A stretch of 64,000 nt of DNA from Chrysomallon squamiferum (lineage: Eukaryota; Mollusca; Gastropoda; Neomphalida; Peltospiridae): the NCBI GenBank assembly GCA_012295275.1, contig CM022670.1, positions 27,547,381 through 27,611,380 of the forward strand, written 5' to 3'. The notes under the pieces are model-generated. The model was not told the origin of the DNA and searched no databases. It was given only the letters and a program-made list of their open reading frames with translations. Positions 1 through 12,233 of the stretch are shown here, in pieces. The translations under genes and the position numbers were made by a program. Every line of letters begins with the position of its first letter. The first letter of the stretch is position 1.

Positions 1-737
1 GTCAAGAGCTCTTTTCACCGTTTGTTGTGAAAAAGAGATTAATATTTGAAACTAGATTCTTGTTCTAGATAGGTTCAGAAATTAAATGAATATGTGCACA
101 GTTTATCCTACTGTTTTGAGCAAACAAATGCATAGGTTAAGTCCCGTAACAAAGGATTTTATTTAGTTTTGCTCAAATACATACTGTGTGATGACACTTT
201 TGGCAGTAAATAGCATTGTAAGGATTGATTGATTTATTCTTGAAAAACCCACCACTGAATGGTATGATGTGTGTGTTTCAATGTACACATATGCACTTTC
301 TAAGCAAACTAAAATACAGCGAAGATTATAGAATCAATTTAGGATAAAGTAGTGAAAAGGTTAGGTTTGAGAGAAACTGTAAAATTTAAGACACTATCCT
401 TTGAAAGTATTAAGTTTAAAAAAACTGTTTTCGTAAGATGATGTATTTATTCTGAAATTCATGTTTTTAAAACATTTCTGCATTATTCAATTAACAAACA
501 AAAATCAATACTGCTATTAAAATCAATTACTTTTTAAAAATAATTAATGTTCATTCTTGTAGTGACTAAGACAAGTACCTTTAAACTAAGAAAATATGTA
601 AATTTGTGTCATTGTAAGAATTTACAAATTGATAAAATTTCGATTATGTTAGCAACTTTATTATATGAATTACTATAATACTTCTGAAATATAACAATAA
701 ATAGTCACGAAAAAGTAAAAAACACACTCACACACAC

Positions 738-762
738 TATATATATATATATATATATATTA
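738..762. repeat. (AT)n microsatellite
   Basis: Preceded by a short CA run. Counterparts are at 35,001-35,022 and 56,641-56,664, the last joined to a longer (GT)n. Confidence 0.95.
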
Positions 763-1219
763 AAAAGATAAAGCAACTCAGATTGCATGATTAAACATTT
801 TTATTTTTTGTAATTACATGAATATGACTAGAAATTAAAATCAAACCCACCCAAAAAAAAAAAAAAAAAAAATAGACTACAGCCCCCACAAAAAAAAAAA
901 AAAAAAAAAACTACCCAAAAACACAACATTCTTATTTTAATGTGTTAAAAAAAAAAAACAAGTTTAAGGAAAATAAAATGAAGTTTAACTATGATTAAAG
1001 TCTGAAAACAGGTACATAGTAGAATGTACATAGTAGAATGTACATAGTAGAGACAATGTGAATACAATGAATATTCGCATTTTTTAAGAAAAAATAAAAG
1101 TTAACATATTATTATAAACAAAGCAGATTTCCAAATGGCAATTATTTTTTTAAATATTTTTATATATTATTTTGAACAAAAATGTATTAAATAGTATTAA
1201 CTACAGTTTGCAGAAAATA

Positions 1220-2009
1220 CAAGGCTAGAATCCAAGAGAGAACAAGGTTTAATATCAATGAATACCTATGCATTAAAAACACACCTAAAACAAGTGATTG
1301 GGAAATAGCCAATTACTATTTTAATGATAAATTATTCTAAAAAAAAAAAAAAAAAAAAAATGGAAGAAAATTTTAAAAATTAATTATAAAATGATAATAA
1401 GCAAGAGCAAAATTTTCGGAATACACAAAGTGATTTATCAACGATCATATTCAATATTTGTAAGATTTTTTTTTTATTTTTTTTATCTTTGCTATATTGT
1501 GGAAATACTGGTAATTTGATAGAATATTTTTTATATATATTAAAATTTAAGTGATGAAAACAAATGACTGGGAAATAGCCAATAACTATTTTAATAAAAC
1601 TATTTTAAGGTATAAAAACAAGTGATCAGGAAGTAGCCAATTAATATTTTAATGCTAAATTATTCTATCTTTCAAAAAAAAAAAAAAAAAAAAAAAAAAA
1701 GAATATTTTAAAAATTAATTATAAAATGATAATAAGGAAGAGCAAAATTTTCGGAATACACAAAGTGATTTATCAATGATCATATTCAATATTTGTAAGA
1801 TTTTTTTTTTTTTTTTTTTTTTTATCTTCGCTGTATTGTGGAAATACTGGTAATTTGATAGAATATTTTTTATATATATTAAAATTTAAGTGATGAAAAC
1901 AAATGACTGGGAAATAGCCAATAACTATTTTAATAAAACTATTTTAAGGTATAAAAACAAGTGATCAGGAAGTAGCCAATTAATATTTTAATGCTAAATT
2001 ATTCTATCT

Positions 2010-2043
<34 letters not shown>

Positions 2044-2139
2044 AAAAGAAAATTAAAAAATTATTATAAAATTATAATAACCAATAGCAAAATTTTCTGA
2101 ATACACAGAGTGATTTATTACGAATGATATTCAATATTT

Positions 2140-2174
<35 letters not shown>

Positions 2175-2535
2175 CAGTTTGTGGAAATACTGGTAATTTG
2201 ATAGAAGATTTTTATATATATTAAAATTTAAGTGATAAAAACAAGTGACTAGGAAAAAGCCAGTAACTATTTTAATAAAACTATTAAATTTATTTTATAG
2301 GTTATTAAAGGTAATCAAAAAATGATGAATAACTAACAGCAAAAATTTTTGAACACACAAAATGACATTTGTAAGATTTCTTTTTTTTTAGATGTAGCAA
2401 ATACCAGGTAGAATCCAAGAGGGAACAAGGTTTAATATCAATGAATACCTATGCATTAAAAAAACAGACCTAAAACAAGTGATGGGGAAATAGCCAATTA
2501 CTATTTTAATATTAAATTATTCTATCTATCAAAAA

Positions 2536-2594
<59 letters not shown>

Positions 2595-3072
2595 AAATTA
2601 AAATAAATAATAAAATAAAAATTACATAAAGCCGACAAATTTTTTGGAATACACAAAATCATTTATTAAGGATGATATTCAATATTTTTAAGATTTTTTT
2701 TTTTTTAACTTGGCTATATTCTGGAAATACTGGAAATCTGATAGAATATTTTTTATATATATTAAAATTTAAGTGTTAAAAACAAGTGACTGGGAAATAG
2801 CAAATAACAATTTTAGTAAATATATTATTTTTTTTTTTTTTTTTTATTCTTTTTCTAAATCGAAAGATAATTAAAAAGGTAACCAACAGCAAACGTTTTT
2901 GAACACACAAAATGATATTTGTAAGATTTCTTTTCTTCAACTCGGTTGTATTGTGGAAATACTGGTAACTTGATACAAAATGTTTTAAATATATTTAAAT
3001 TTAAGGTATAAAAACAAGTGATCAGGAAGTAGCCAATTAATATTTTAATGCTAAATTATTCTATCTTTCTTT

Positions 3073-3112
<40 letters not shown>

Positions 3113-3208
3113 AAGAATATTTTAAAAATTAATTATAAAATGATAATAAGCAAGAGCAAAATTTTCGGAATACACAAAGTGATTTATCAATGATCATATT
3201 CAATATTT

Positions 3209-3249
<41 letters not shown>

Positions 3250-3439
3250 CTTCGCTATATTGTGGAAATACTGGTAATTTCATAGAATATTTTTTATATA
3301 TATTAAAATTTAAGTGATAAAAACAAATGACTGGGAAAAAGCCAGTAACTATTTTAATAAAACTATTTTAAGGTATAAAAACAAGTGATCAGGAAGTAGC
3401 CAATTAATATTTTAATGCTAAATTATTCTATTCTATCTT

Positions 3440-3486
<47 letters not shown>

Positions 3487-3958
3487 AAATTAAAAAATTA
3501 TTATAAAATGATAATAACCAATAGCAAAACTTTCCGAATACACAAAGTGATTTATCAATGATCATATTAAATATTTGTAAGATTTTTTTTTTCAGTTTGG
3601 CTATATTGTGGAAATACAGGTAATTTGATAGAAGATTTTTATATATATTAAAATTTAAGTGATAAAAACAAGTGACTAGGAAAAAGCCAGTAACTATTTT
3701 AATAAAACTATTAAATTTATTTTATAGGTTATTAAAGGTAATCAAAAAATGATGAATAACAAACAGCAAAAATTTTTGAACACACAAAATGACATTTGTA
3801 AGATTTCTTTTTTTAGATGTAGCAAATACCAGGTAGAATCCAAGAGGGAACAAGGTTTAATATCAATGAATACCTATGCATTAAAAACACACCTAAAACA
3901 AGTGATGGGGAAATAGCCAATTACTATTTTAATATTAAATTATTCTATCTATCAAAAA

Positions 3959-4013
<55 letters not shown>

Positions 4014-4617
4014 ATACAAATTAAAATAAATAATAAAATAAAAATTACATAAAGCCGACAAAATTTTTGGAATACACAAAATCATTTATTAAGGATGATA
4101 TTCAATATTTTTAAGATTTTTTTTTTTTTAACTTGGCTATATTCTGGAAACACTGGAAATCTGATAGAATATTTTTTATATATATTAAAATTTAAGTGTT
4201 AAAAACAAGTGACTGGGAAATAGCAAATAACAATTTTAATAAATATATTATTTTTTTTTTTTTTTTTTTATTCTTTTTATAAATCGAAAGATAATCAAAA
4301 AGGTAACCAACAGCAAACGTTTTTGAACACACAAAATGATATTTGTAAGATTTCTTTTCTTCAACTCGGTTGTATTGTGGAAATACTGGTAACTTGATAC
4401 AAAATGTTTTAAATATATTTAAATTTAAGGTATAAAAACAAGTGATCAGGAAGTAGCCAATTAATATTTTAATGCTAAATTATTCTATCTTTCAAAAAAA
4501 AAAAAAAAAAAAAAAAAATGGAAGAATATTTTAAAAATTAATTATAAAATGATAATAAGCAAGAGCAAAATTTTCGGAATACACAAAGTGATTTATCAAT
4601 GATCATATTCAATATTT

Positions 4618-4651
<34 letters not shown>

Positions 4652-5700
4652 CTTCGCTATATTGTGGAAATACTGGTAATTTCATAGAATATTTTTTATA
4701 TATATTAAAATTTAAGTGATAAAAACAAGTGACTAGGAAAAAGCCAGTAACTATTTTAATAAAACTATTAAATTTATTTTATAGGTTATTAAAGGTAATC
4801 AAAAAATGATGACTTGATACAATATGTTTTAAATATATTTAAATTTAAGGTATAAAAACAAGTGATCAGGAAGTAGCCAATTAATATTTTAATGCTAAAT
4901 TATTCTATCTTTCAAAAAAAAAAAAAAAAAAAAAAAAAAAATAAAAAAAAAAATTAAAAAAAAAATTAAAAAAAAATTAAATGAAAATTAAAAAATTATT
5001 ATAAAATGATTATTCTATCTATCAAAAATAAATAAATAAATAAACCAATAAATAAATAAATAAATAAAATATATTTAAATTTAAGGTATAAAAACAAGTG
5101 ATCAGGAAGTAGCCAATTAATATTTTAATGCTAAATTATTCTATCTTTCAAAAAAAAAAAAAAAAAAAAAAAATGGAAGAATATTTTAAAAATTAATTAT
5201 AAAATGATAATAAGCAAGAGCAAAATTTTCGGAATACACAAAGTGATTTATCAATGATCATACTAAATATTTGTAAGATTTTTTTTTTCAGTTTGGCTAT
5301 ATTGTGGAAATACAGGTAATTTGATAGAAGATTTTTATATATATTAAAATTTAAGTGATAAAAACAAGTGACTAGGAAAAAGACAGTAACTATTTTAATA
5401 AAACTTAAATTTATTTTATAGGTTATTAAAGGTAATCAAAAAATGATGAATAACTAACAGCAAAAATTTTTGAACACACAAAATGACATTTATAAGATTT
5501 CTTTTTTAGAATATTAGTTTAAACAAAGATGTGTTAAATAGTATTAACTACAGTTTGCAGCAAATAACAGGCTACAATCCAAGAGGGAACAAGGTTTAAC
5601 ATGAATGAATACCTATGCATTAGAAACACACCTAAAACAAGTGATCAGGAAATAGCCAATTACTATTCTAAGTTAAAATTATTCTATCTATCGAAAGCAA
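1220..5700 (+). repeat. Poly-A/poly-T satellite in a 1.42-kb higher-order repeat, copy A
   Basis: Each unit carries a long A run, about 100 bases of unique sequence (ending atcatattcaatatttgtaag), then a long T run, and a tail with ctatattgtggaaatactgg. Marker sequences recur about 1.42 kb apart (for example 2,657 and 4,081; 3,179 and 4,589), so several diverged subunits are repeated as a block. (TAAA)n tracts at 2,534-2,594 and 3,955-4,013 mark equivalent places. Confidence 0.88.
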
Positions 5701-6039
5701 AATGAAACAAAAAATAAAAACAAAAGAAATAAATAAAATAAAAATTAATTAAAGCTGACAAAATTTTCAGAATACACAAAATCATTTATTAAGGATGATA
5801 TTCGATATTTGTAAGATTCTTTTCTTCAACTTGGCTGTATTGTGGAAATACTGGTAACTTAAAATTTAAGTGATAAAAAGAAGTGACTGGGAAATGGCCA
5901 ATAATTTTAATGAAACATTTTATGATAAAATGGTAATCAAAAAATGATAAATAACCAACCTGAAAATTTTCTGTATACACCAAATGGTATTGGTAAAAAA
6001 AAATAAAAATAAAATATTGAACTTAAATAACAATAAAGC

Positions 6040-7190
6040 AAAAATGAATTAATAACATGATAATAAGCAACAGCAAAATTTTCAGAATACATAATTACTA
6101 TTTTAATGTCAAATTATTCTATCTTCAAAAAAAAAAACAAACAAAAAAATAAAATTAAAATAAACGATAAATAAAAACGAATTAAAAACATGATAATAAG
6201 CAACAGCAAAATTTTCAAAATACATAATTACTATTTTAATGTCAAATTATTCTGACTTTCAAAAAACAAAACAAACAAAAAAATTTAAAATTAAAATAAA
6301 CAATAAATAAAAAAATGAATTAAAAACAACATGATAATAAGCAACAGCAAAATTTTCAGAATACATAATTACTGTTTTAATGTCAAATTATTCTATCTCA
6401 AAAAAAACAACAATCAAAAAAAAAAAAAAAATAAAATTAAAATAAACAATAAATAAAAAATGAATTAAAAACATGATAATAACAACAGCAAAATTTTCAA
6501 AATACATAATTACTATTTTAATGTCAAATTATTCTGACTTTCAAAAACAAAACAAACAAAAAAAAATTTAAAATTAAAATAACAATAAAGCAAAAAATGA
6601 ATTAAAAACATGATAATAAGCAACAGCAAAATTTTCAGAATACATAATTACTGTTTTAATGTCAAATTATTCTATCTTTCAAAAAAAAAAAAACAAAAAA
6701 AAAAATAAAATTAAAATAAATTCTGACTTTCAAAAACAAAATAAACAAAAAAATGAATTAAAAAACATGATAATAAGCAACAGCAAAATTTTCAGAATAC
6801 ATAATTACTATTTTAGTGTCAAATTATTCTAACTTTCAAAAAAAAAAAAAAAAAAAGAAACAAAAGAAAATTAAAATTAAAATAAACGATAAAATAAAAA
6901 CGAATTAAAAACACAATAATAAGAAACAGCCAAATTTTCAGGATTATACAAATACTATTTTAATGTCAAATTATTCTGTTTCAAAAAAAAAAAAAAAAAA
7001 AAAAAAAAATTAAAATTAAAATAAACAACTAAAAAAAAATGAATAAGAAAAAAAATTATAATAACCAACAGCAAAATTTTCAGAATACACAATTACCATT
7101 TTAATGTCAAATTATTCTATCTTTCAAAAAAAACAAAAAAAAAAAAAATTTTTTTAAATTAAAATAAACAATAAAGTAAAAACCATATAA
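6040..7190 (+). repeat. Block of ~130-150-bp tandem units, copy A
   Basis: The phrase gataataagcaacagcaaaat recurs at about 6,059, 6,191, 6,324, 6,612 and 6,763, with variants between. Each unit also carries ttaatgtcaaattattct and an A-rich spacer. Units share segments with the larger satellite, so the two are probably related. Confidence 0.85.
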
Positions 7191-7798
7191 AACAGCAACT
7201 GGCCAATCAAAGCTAATATCTTTTTTTGCCAGAAATAAAGCTTGACATTTTTGGCAAAGGATATCATAAATTATAACTTTGTGTATAGTTATTTAATTAC
7301 ATTACAAATTTTTTTATACACTATTTCATCTACATTTAATTGTATGAATTCAAAAAATACATATTTCCAATTATCTCACCATAAAAAAACAAAACAAAAA
7401 TTAAAAAAAAAAAAAAATTAAATAAAATGTTCAAAAGATAGAAAACAATTTTTTTTTAAATTAGAAAATGATGAATAAGCATGAATTAAAAAAAAAAAAA
7501 GGTATATATTTCCAATTATCTGACCAAACTATTTTTTTTTATAATTTAAAAATCACGATAATTTTCCACTTTGAAAATTGAATTTCATATTCTGATTTAC
7601 AGAAATTTTCTAAATCATTCAGAAAAAAAAAGACAGACTGATAGAAAATATTATAATGACATTTTAAAACATATTGCAAACAGCAGTTTCTGTACTATAC
7701 TGGCTATGTGATTGCATTAGAATTATTTAGCATTTGACAGAGAAGTTCAACTGTGTAGGAAAAGGTAATGCCACTAATTACAATAATAATAACAATGA

Positions 7799-7836
<38 letters not shown>

Positions 7837-7901
7837 TAAACAATTTTATGAATAATAAAATTACACATGCATGTGTATAAAGTTGCCATGCACTCTTGTT
7901 T

Positions 7902-10620
7902 TAGCTATTACCCGTCTTGTTAGTACACTTATCTACTTCTTATATTTTTCAATGTTGTTATACCAGTACTTTTATTCTTAGAATAAAACCTTTTTGCTGA
8001 ATTTAAACAAATTTTTTTTTTTAAACAAAAAATAACCGAGTTAAAAAAAAAAGACTACCTCTTCACTTGTGTGAATAGATAGATACTGATATAATAGATA
8101 CTATTGACAGAGACACACATATTAAAATTTAAGTGATAAAGAATATAATGCTTATTTATATATATATATATATATTATATATTTTACAGTTTTCTGAATA
8201 AATATTAAAAACTTTTAGAATCATAAAAGATTTTTTTTCAGTATTTTAAAAAAAATAAAATAAAGAAATGAACAATATTAATTTATAAAAAAAAAAGAAA
8301 AAAGGACAAAAAAAAAACTACCTTTTCACAGATATGAGTAGTTTTATATATGTTGATGTTGAGAACATAATCAATGGCTTATATGATGCTTATATGATAT
8401 TTAGCTATTTCCCCGTCTTGTTAGTACTTATCTTATCTTCTTATATTTTTACAAATATGAGTACTTTTATTCTTAGAATAAAACCTTTTTGCTGAATTTA
8501 AGCAATTTTTTTTTTAAAAAAAAAAATAAATGAGTTAATGAAAAAGACTACCTCTTCACTTGTGTGAATAGATAGATACTGATATAATAGATACTATTGA
8601 CAGAGACACACATATTAAAATTTAAGTGATAAAGAATATAATGCTTATTATATATATATATATTTTACAGTTTTCTGAATAAATATTAAAAACTTTTAGA
8701 ATCATAAAAGATTTTTTTTCAGTATTTAAAAAAAATAAAATAAAGAAATGAACAATATTAATTTACAAAAAAAAAAGAAAAAAGGACAAAAAAGCTAAAA
8801 GTAAAAAAATTATAAGCAACAAAAAAAAAAACCTTTTCACAGATATGAGTAGTTTTATATATGTTGATGTTGATGTTGAGAACATAATCAATGGCTTATA
8901 TGATGCTTATATGATATTTAGCTATTTCCCCGTCTTGTTTAGTACTTATCTACTTCTTATATTTTTTACAATGTTGTTATACCAGTACTTTTATTCTTAG
9001 AATAAAACCTTTTTTGCTGAATTTAAACAAATTTTTTTTTAAACAAAAATAACCTGAGTTAATGAAAAAAGACTACCTCTTCACTTGTGTGAATAGATAG
9101 ATACTGATATAATAGATACTATTGACAGAGACACACATATTAAAATTTAAGTGATAAAGAATATAATATTTATATATATATATATATTTTACAGTTTTCT
9201 GAATAAATATTAAAAACTTTTAGAATAAAAAAAAAGATTTTTTTCAGTATTTAAAAAAAAAATAAAATAAAGAAATGAACAATATTAATTTACAAAAAAA
9301 AAAGAAAAAAGGACAAAAAAGCTAAAAGTAAAAAAATTATAAGCAACAAAAAAAAAAACCTTTTCACAGATATGAGTAGTTTTATATATGTTGATGTAAC
9401 AGATGTTGAGAACATAATCAATGGCTTATATGATGCTTATATGATATTTAGCTATTTCCCCGTCTTGTTAGTACTTATCTACTTCTTATATTTTTACAAT
9501 GTTGTTATACCAGTACTTTTATTCTTAGAATAAAACCTTTTTTGCTGAATTTAAACAAAATTTTTTTTAAACAAAAATAACCTGAGTTAATGAAAAAAGA
9601 CTACCTCTTCACTTGTGTGAATAGATAGATACTGATATAATAGATACTATTGTATACAGACACACATATTAAAATTTAAGTGATAAAGAATATAATGCTT
9701 ATTATATATATATATATTTTACAGTTTTCTGAATAAATATTAAAAACTTTTAGAACCATAAATTTTTTTTTCAGTATTTAAAAAAAATAAAATAAAGAAA
9801 TGAACAATATTAATTTACAAAAAAAAAAAGAAAAAAGGACAAAAAAGCTAAAAGTAAAAAAATTATAAGCAACAAAAAAAAAAACCTTTTCACAGATATG
9901 AGTAGTTTTATATATGTTGATGTAACAGATGTTGAGAACATAATCAATGGCTTATATGATGCTTATATGATATTTAGCTATTTCCCCGTCTTGTTAGTAC
10001 TTATCTACTTCTTATATTTTTACAATGTTGTTATACCAGTACTTTTATTCTTAGAATAAAACCTTTTTTGCTGAATTTAAACAAAATTTAAAAAAAAAAA
10101 AATAACCTGAGTTAATGAAAAAAAAGACTACCTCTTCACTTGTGTGAATAGATAGATACTGATATAATAGATACTGTATACAGACACACATATTAAAATT
10201 TAAGTGATAAAGAATATAATGCTTATTATATATATATATTTTACAGTTTTCTGAATAAATATTAACAACTTTTAGAACCATAAATTTTTTTTTCAGTATT
10301 TAAAAAAAATAAAATAAAGAAATGAACAATATTAATTTAAAAAAAAAAAAAAAAAAAAAAGGACAAAAAAAGCTAAAAGTAAAAAAATTATAAGCAACAA
10401 AAAAAAAAAACCTTTTCACAGATATGAGTAGTTTTATATATGTTGATGTAACAGATGTTGAGAACATAATCAATGGCTTATATGATGCTTATATGATATT
10501 TAACCGTTTCCTGTCTTGTTAGTACATTCTACTACTTCTTTTATTTTTATAATTTTGTTATGCCATTACTTTTATTCTTAGAATTAAACCTTTTTACTGA
10601 ATTTAAACAAATTATCTTTT
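7902..10620 (+). repeat. ~525-bp tandem array, copy A, five full units
   Basis: The phrase cttttattcttagaata recurs at about 7,969, 8,464, 8,988, 9,516, 10,042 and 10,569 (spacing 495-528). Units contain an (AT)n stretch, ttttacagttttctgaataa and a TAGA-rich segment. The last unit is the most diverged, as is usual at an array edge. Confidence 0.9.
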
Positions 10621-11193
10621 TTAAACAAATATAACCGAGATAATGATAACCTATGTCTTGCATATGTAAAATACGAAACTCTAAAATATTACAATATGAG
10701 TAAAATAATACACTGGTTTAGAAAGTGTAGTTTTTGCATAGTTTTTCTAGCTTTATGAAAACTTTGACCATTCTTTATATCAATTTTCCTATTCTACTTC
10801 ATCTCATAAAAACAAGAATAGCATCTTTAGGTTGTAATTAAATAACATCATAGACATACAACCATTCGGTTAAATATATAGAAATAAATAAAAAGTTAAT
10901 AATCTACAAAATCAGTACATATCTGTTCTGCACATTTTGTCTTTAGGTTAATATTAAACAACATCATTTACTTTCAACTATACATTTAAATATATGGAAA
11001 TAAACAGAGTTAATAATTTAGAAGAGTGAAACTTTACATTCGACTGTGTCATTTTATCACTGAAAATGGAAAGTCTTAGTAGTGTGGAGAGGTGTTGACC
11101 TGAAATGAGAGACATCAATTATAAATTCTCTTCCAAACAATAATAATTATATATGTTTAAAAATGTACGTGCTATAAGAAATTATTACTTTAA

Positions 11194-11797
11194 GATGTTA
11201 AGACTGTTAATTGAAATGAAATGGTGGTATATGTTATTAAAGGGTATGTAACAGCATGACAAAAAGTCGCATACAAGAAGATAGCATTTAGACATTTTAA
11301 TCAGTGGGGTGAAGGCAGTGACATGGTGTGGGGCAGGATCAGTTATCATCAAACAGCACTTCATATTTGCCATGGCAGAGTCAATATCATCTACTGCTGG
11401 GATAATGTCTTGCAAAATTATATAATTCTCTTCTTTCGTCAGCTTAGAGATACACACATAATGTATCATAACACAGTATCTTGCCTATGTCCTTTGCCTT
11501 GAATGGAAACACATCTCATATCTTACACAGATGAACAACCTTAGAGAGGTGGAACACATGCTACAGTAGGGATGGAATGCTACCAGAGAACACATTCACA
11601 GACTTGTCTTGGTTGTGTATTTTCAATGATATGCACAATAGATGTGTATATCTCTCATAGCTATTACATTACCTGTCATGAAATATTCACTTATAATTCA
11701 TGTAAAAACAATTCACAAGTATCTCTGATATTTTTTATTTATCTAATTAAGAGTTACTGAAAGTTTTTTCTATTATTATAATTTTTATCATGATCAA

Positions 11798-11858
<61 letters not shown>

Positions 11859-11901
11859 TAAATACTTTACATTAACATTGAATTGCAATATAAACTTATA
11901 A
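11194..11901 (+). repeat. 708-bp segment present in copy A, absent from copy B
   Basis: In copy B the flanks are joined at 44,404-44,406 through the bases TAA. In copy A, TAA stands on both sides of the extra segment. That fits either a deletion through 3-base microhomology or an insertion with a TAA target duplication. No terminal inverted repeats are visible, so deletion in B is preferred. The segment has an (ATT)n tract (11,799-11,858) and a 94-codon open frame (11,185-11,469, minus) with no family I recognise. Confidence 0.7.
11799..11858. repeat. (ATT)n microsatellite
   Basis: Perfect trinucleotide run inside the segment missing from copy B. Confidence 0.95.
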
Positions 11902-12194
11902 TATTTTAAAATTAATCTGAAAAGTTTCTATGTAACTGATGTGGTTGAACAAATTAAATTAAAAGAGTTATAACAATACAAATTTATCCTAGACTGTTAT
12001 TAATCATAAAAATTACGTGTAATCAGTTTCTTTATATTTATTGTAAACTTTAGTCACAACCTCTTCAAATAAATGTCGGTTGACAACTTTTTCTTTATTA
12101 AATATAACAAATTACTCTTTTAATTTCAACCATGTTTGAGGAGAAAACCAATACAAGGAAAATTTTAAGAAAAAAAAGAAGATTATGGTCAAAT

Positions 12195-12233
<39 letters not shown>

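Larger units (their letters stand above)
1..11193 (+). repeat. Segmental duplication copy A, satellite part
   Basis: It matches 34,269-44,406 in the same direction and 57,408-49,001 inverted. Flanks such as 1-700 differ by only about 1%. Satellite unit numbers and homopolymer lengths vary more. The left end of the copy lies at or beyond base 1. Confidence 0.93.

Noticed and set aside
5789-5983. Open frame repeated at 39,540-39,779 and 52,243-52,482
   Set aside because: It is conserved only because the satellite is duplicated. It has no family resemblance and is rich in residues expected from AT-rich repeats.
1220-7190. Regularly spaced repeats suggesting a CRISPR array
   Set aside because: Units are 130-300 bases, AT-rich and without unique spacers of fixed length, and the genome is eukaryotic with no cas genes.
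11185-11469. 94-residue frame as a C-terminal CDC14 exon
   Set aside because: It is absent from copy B, has no acceptor in a matching phase that I could support, and exon 14 already runs into a stop two codons after its possible donor.
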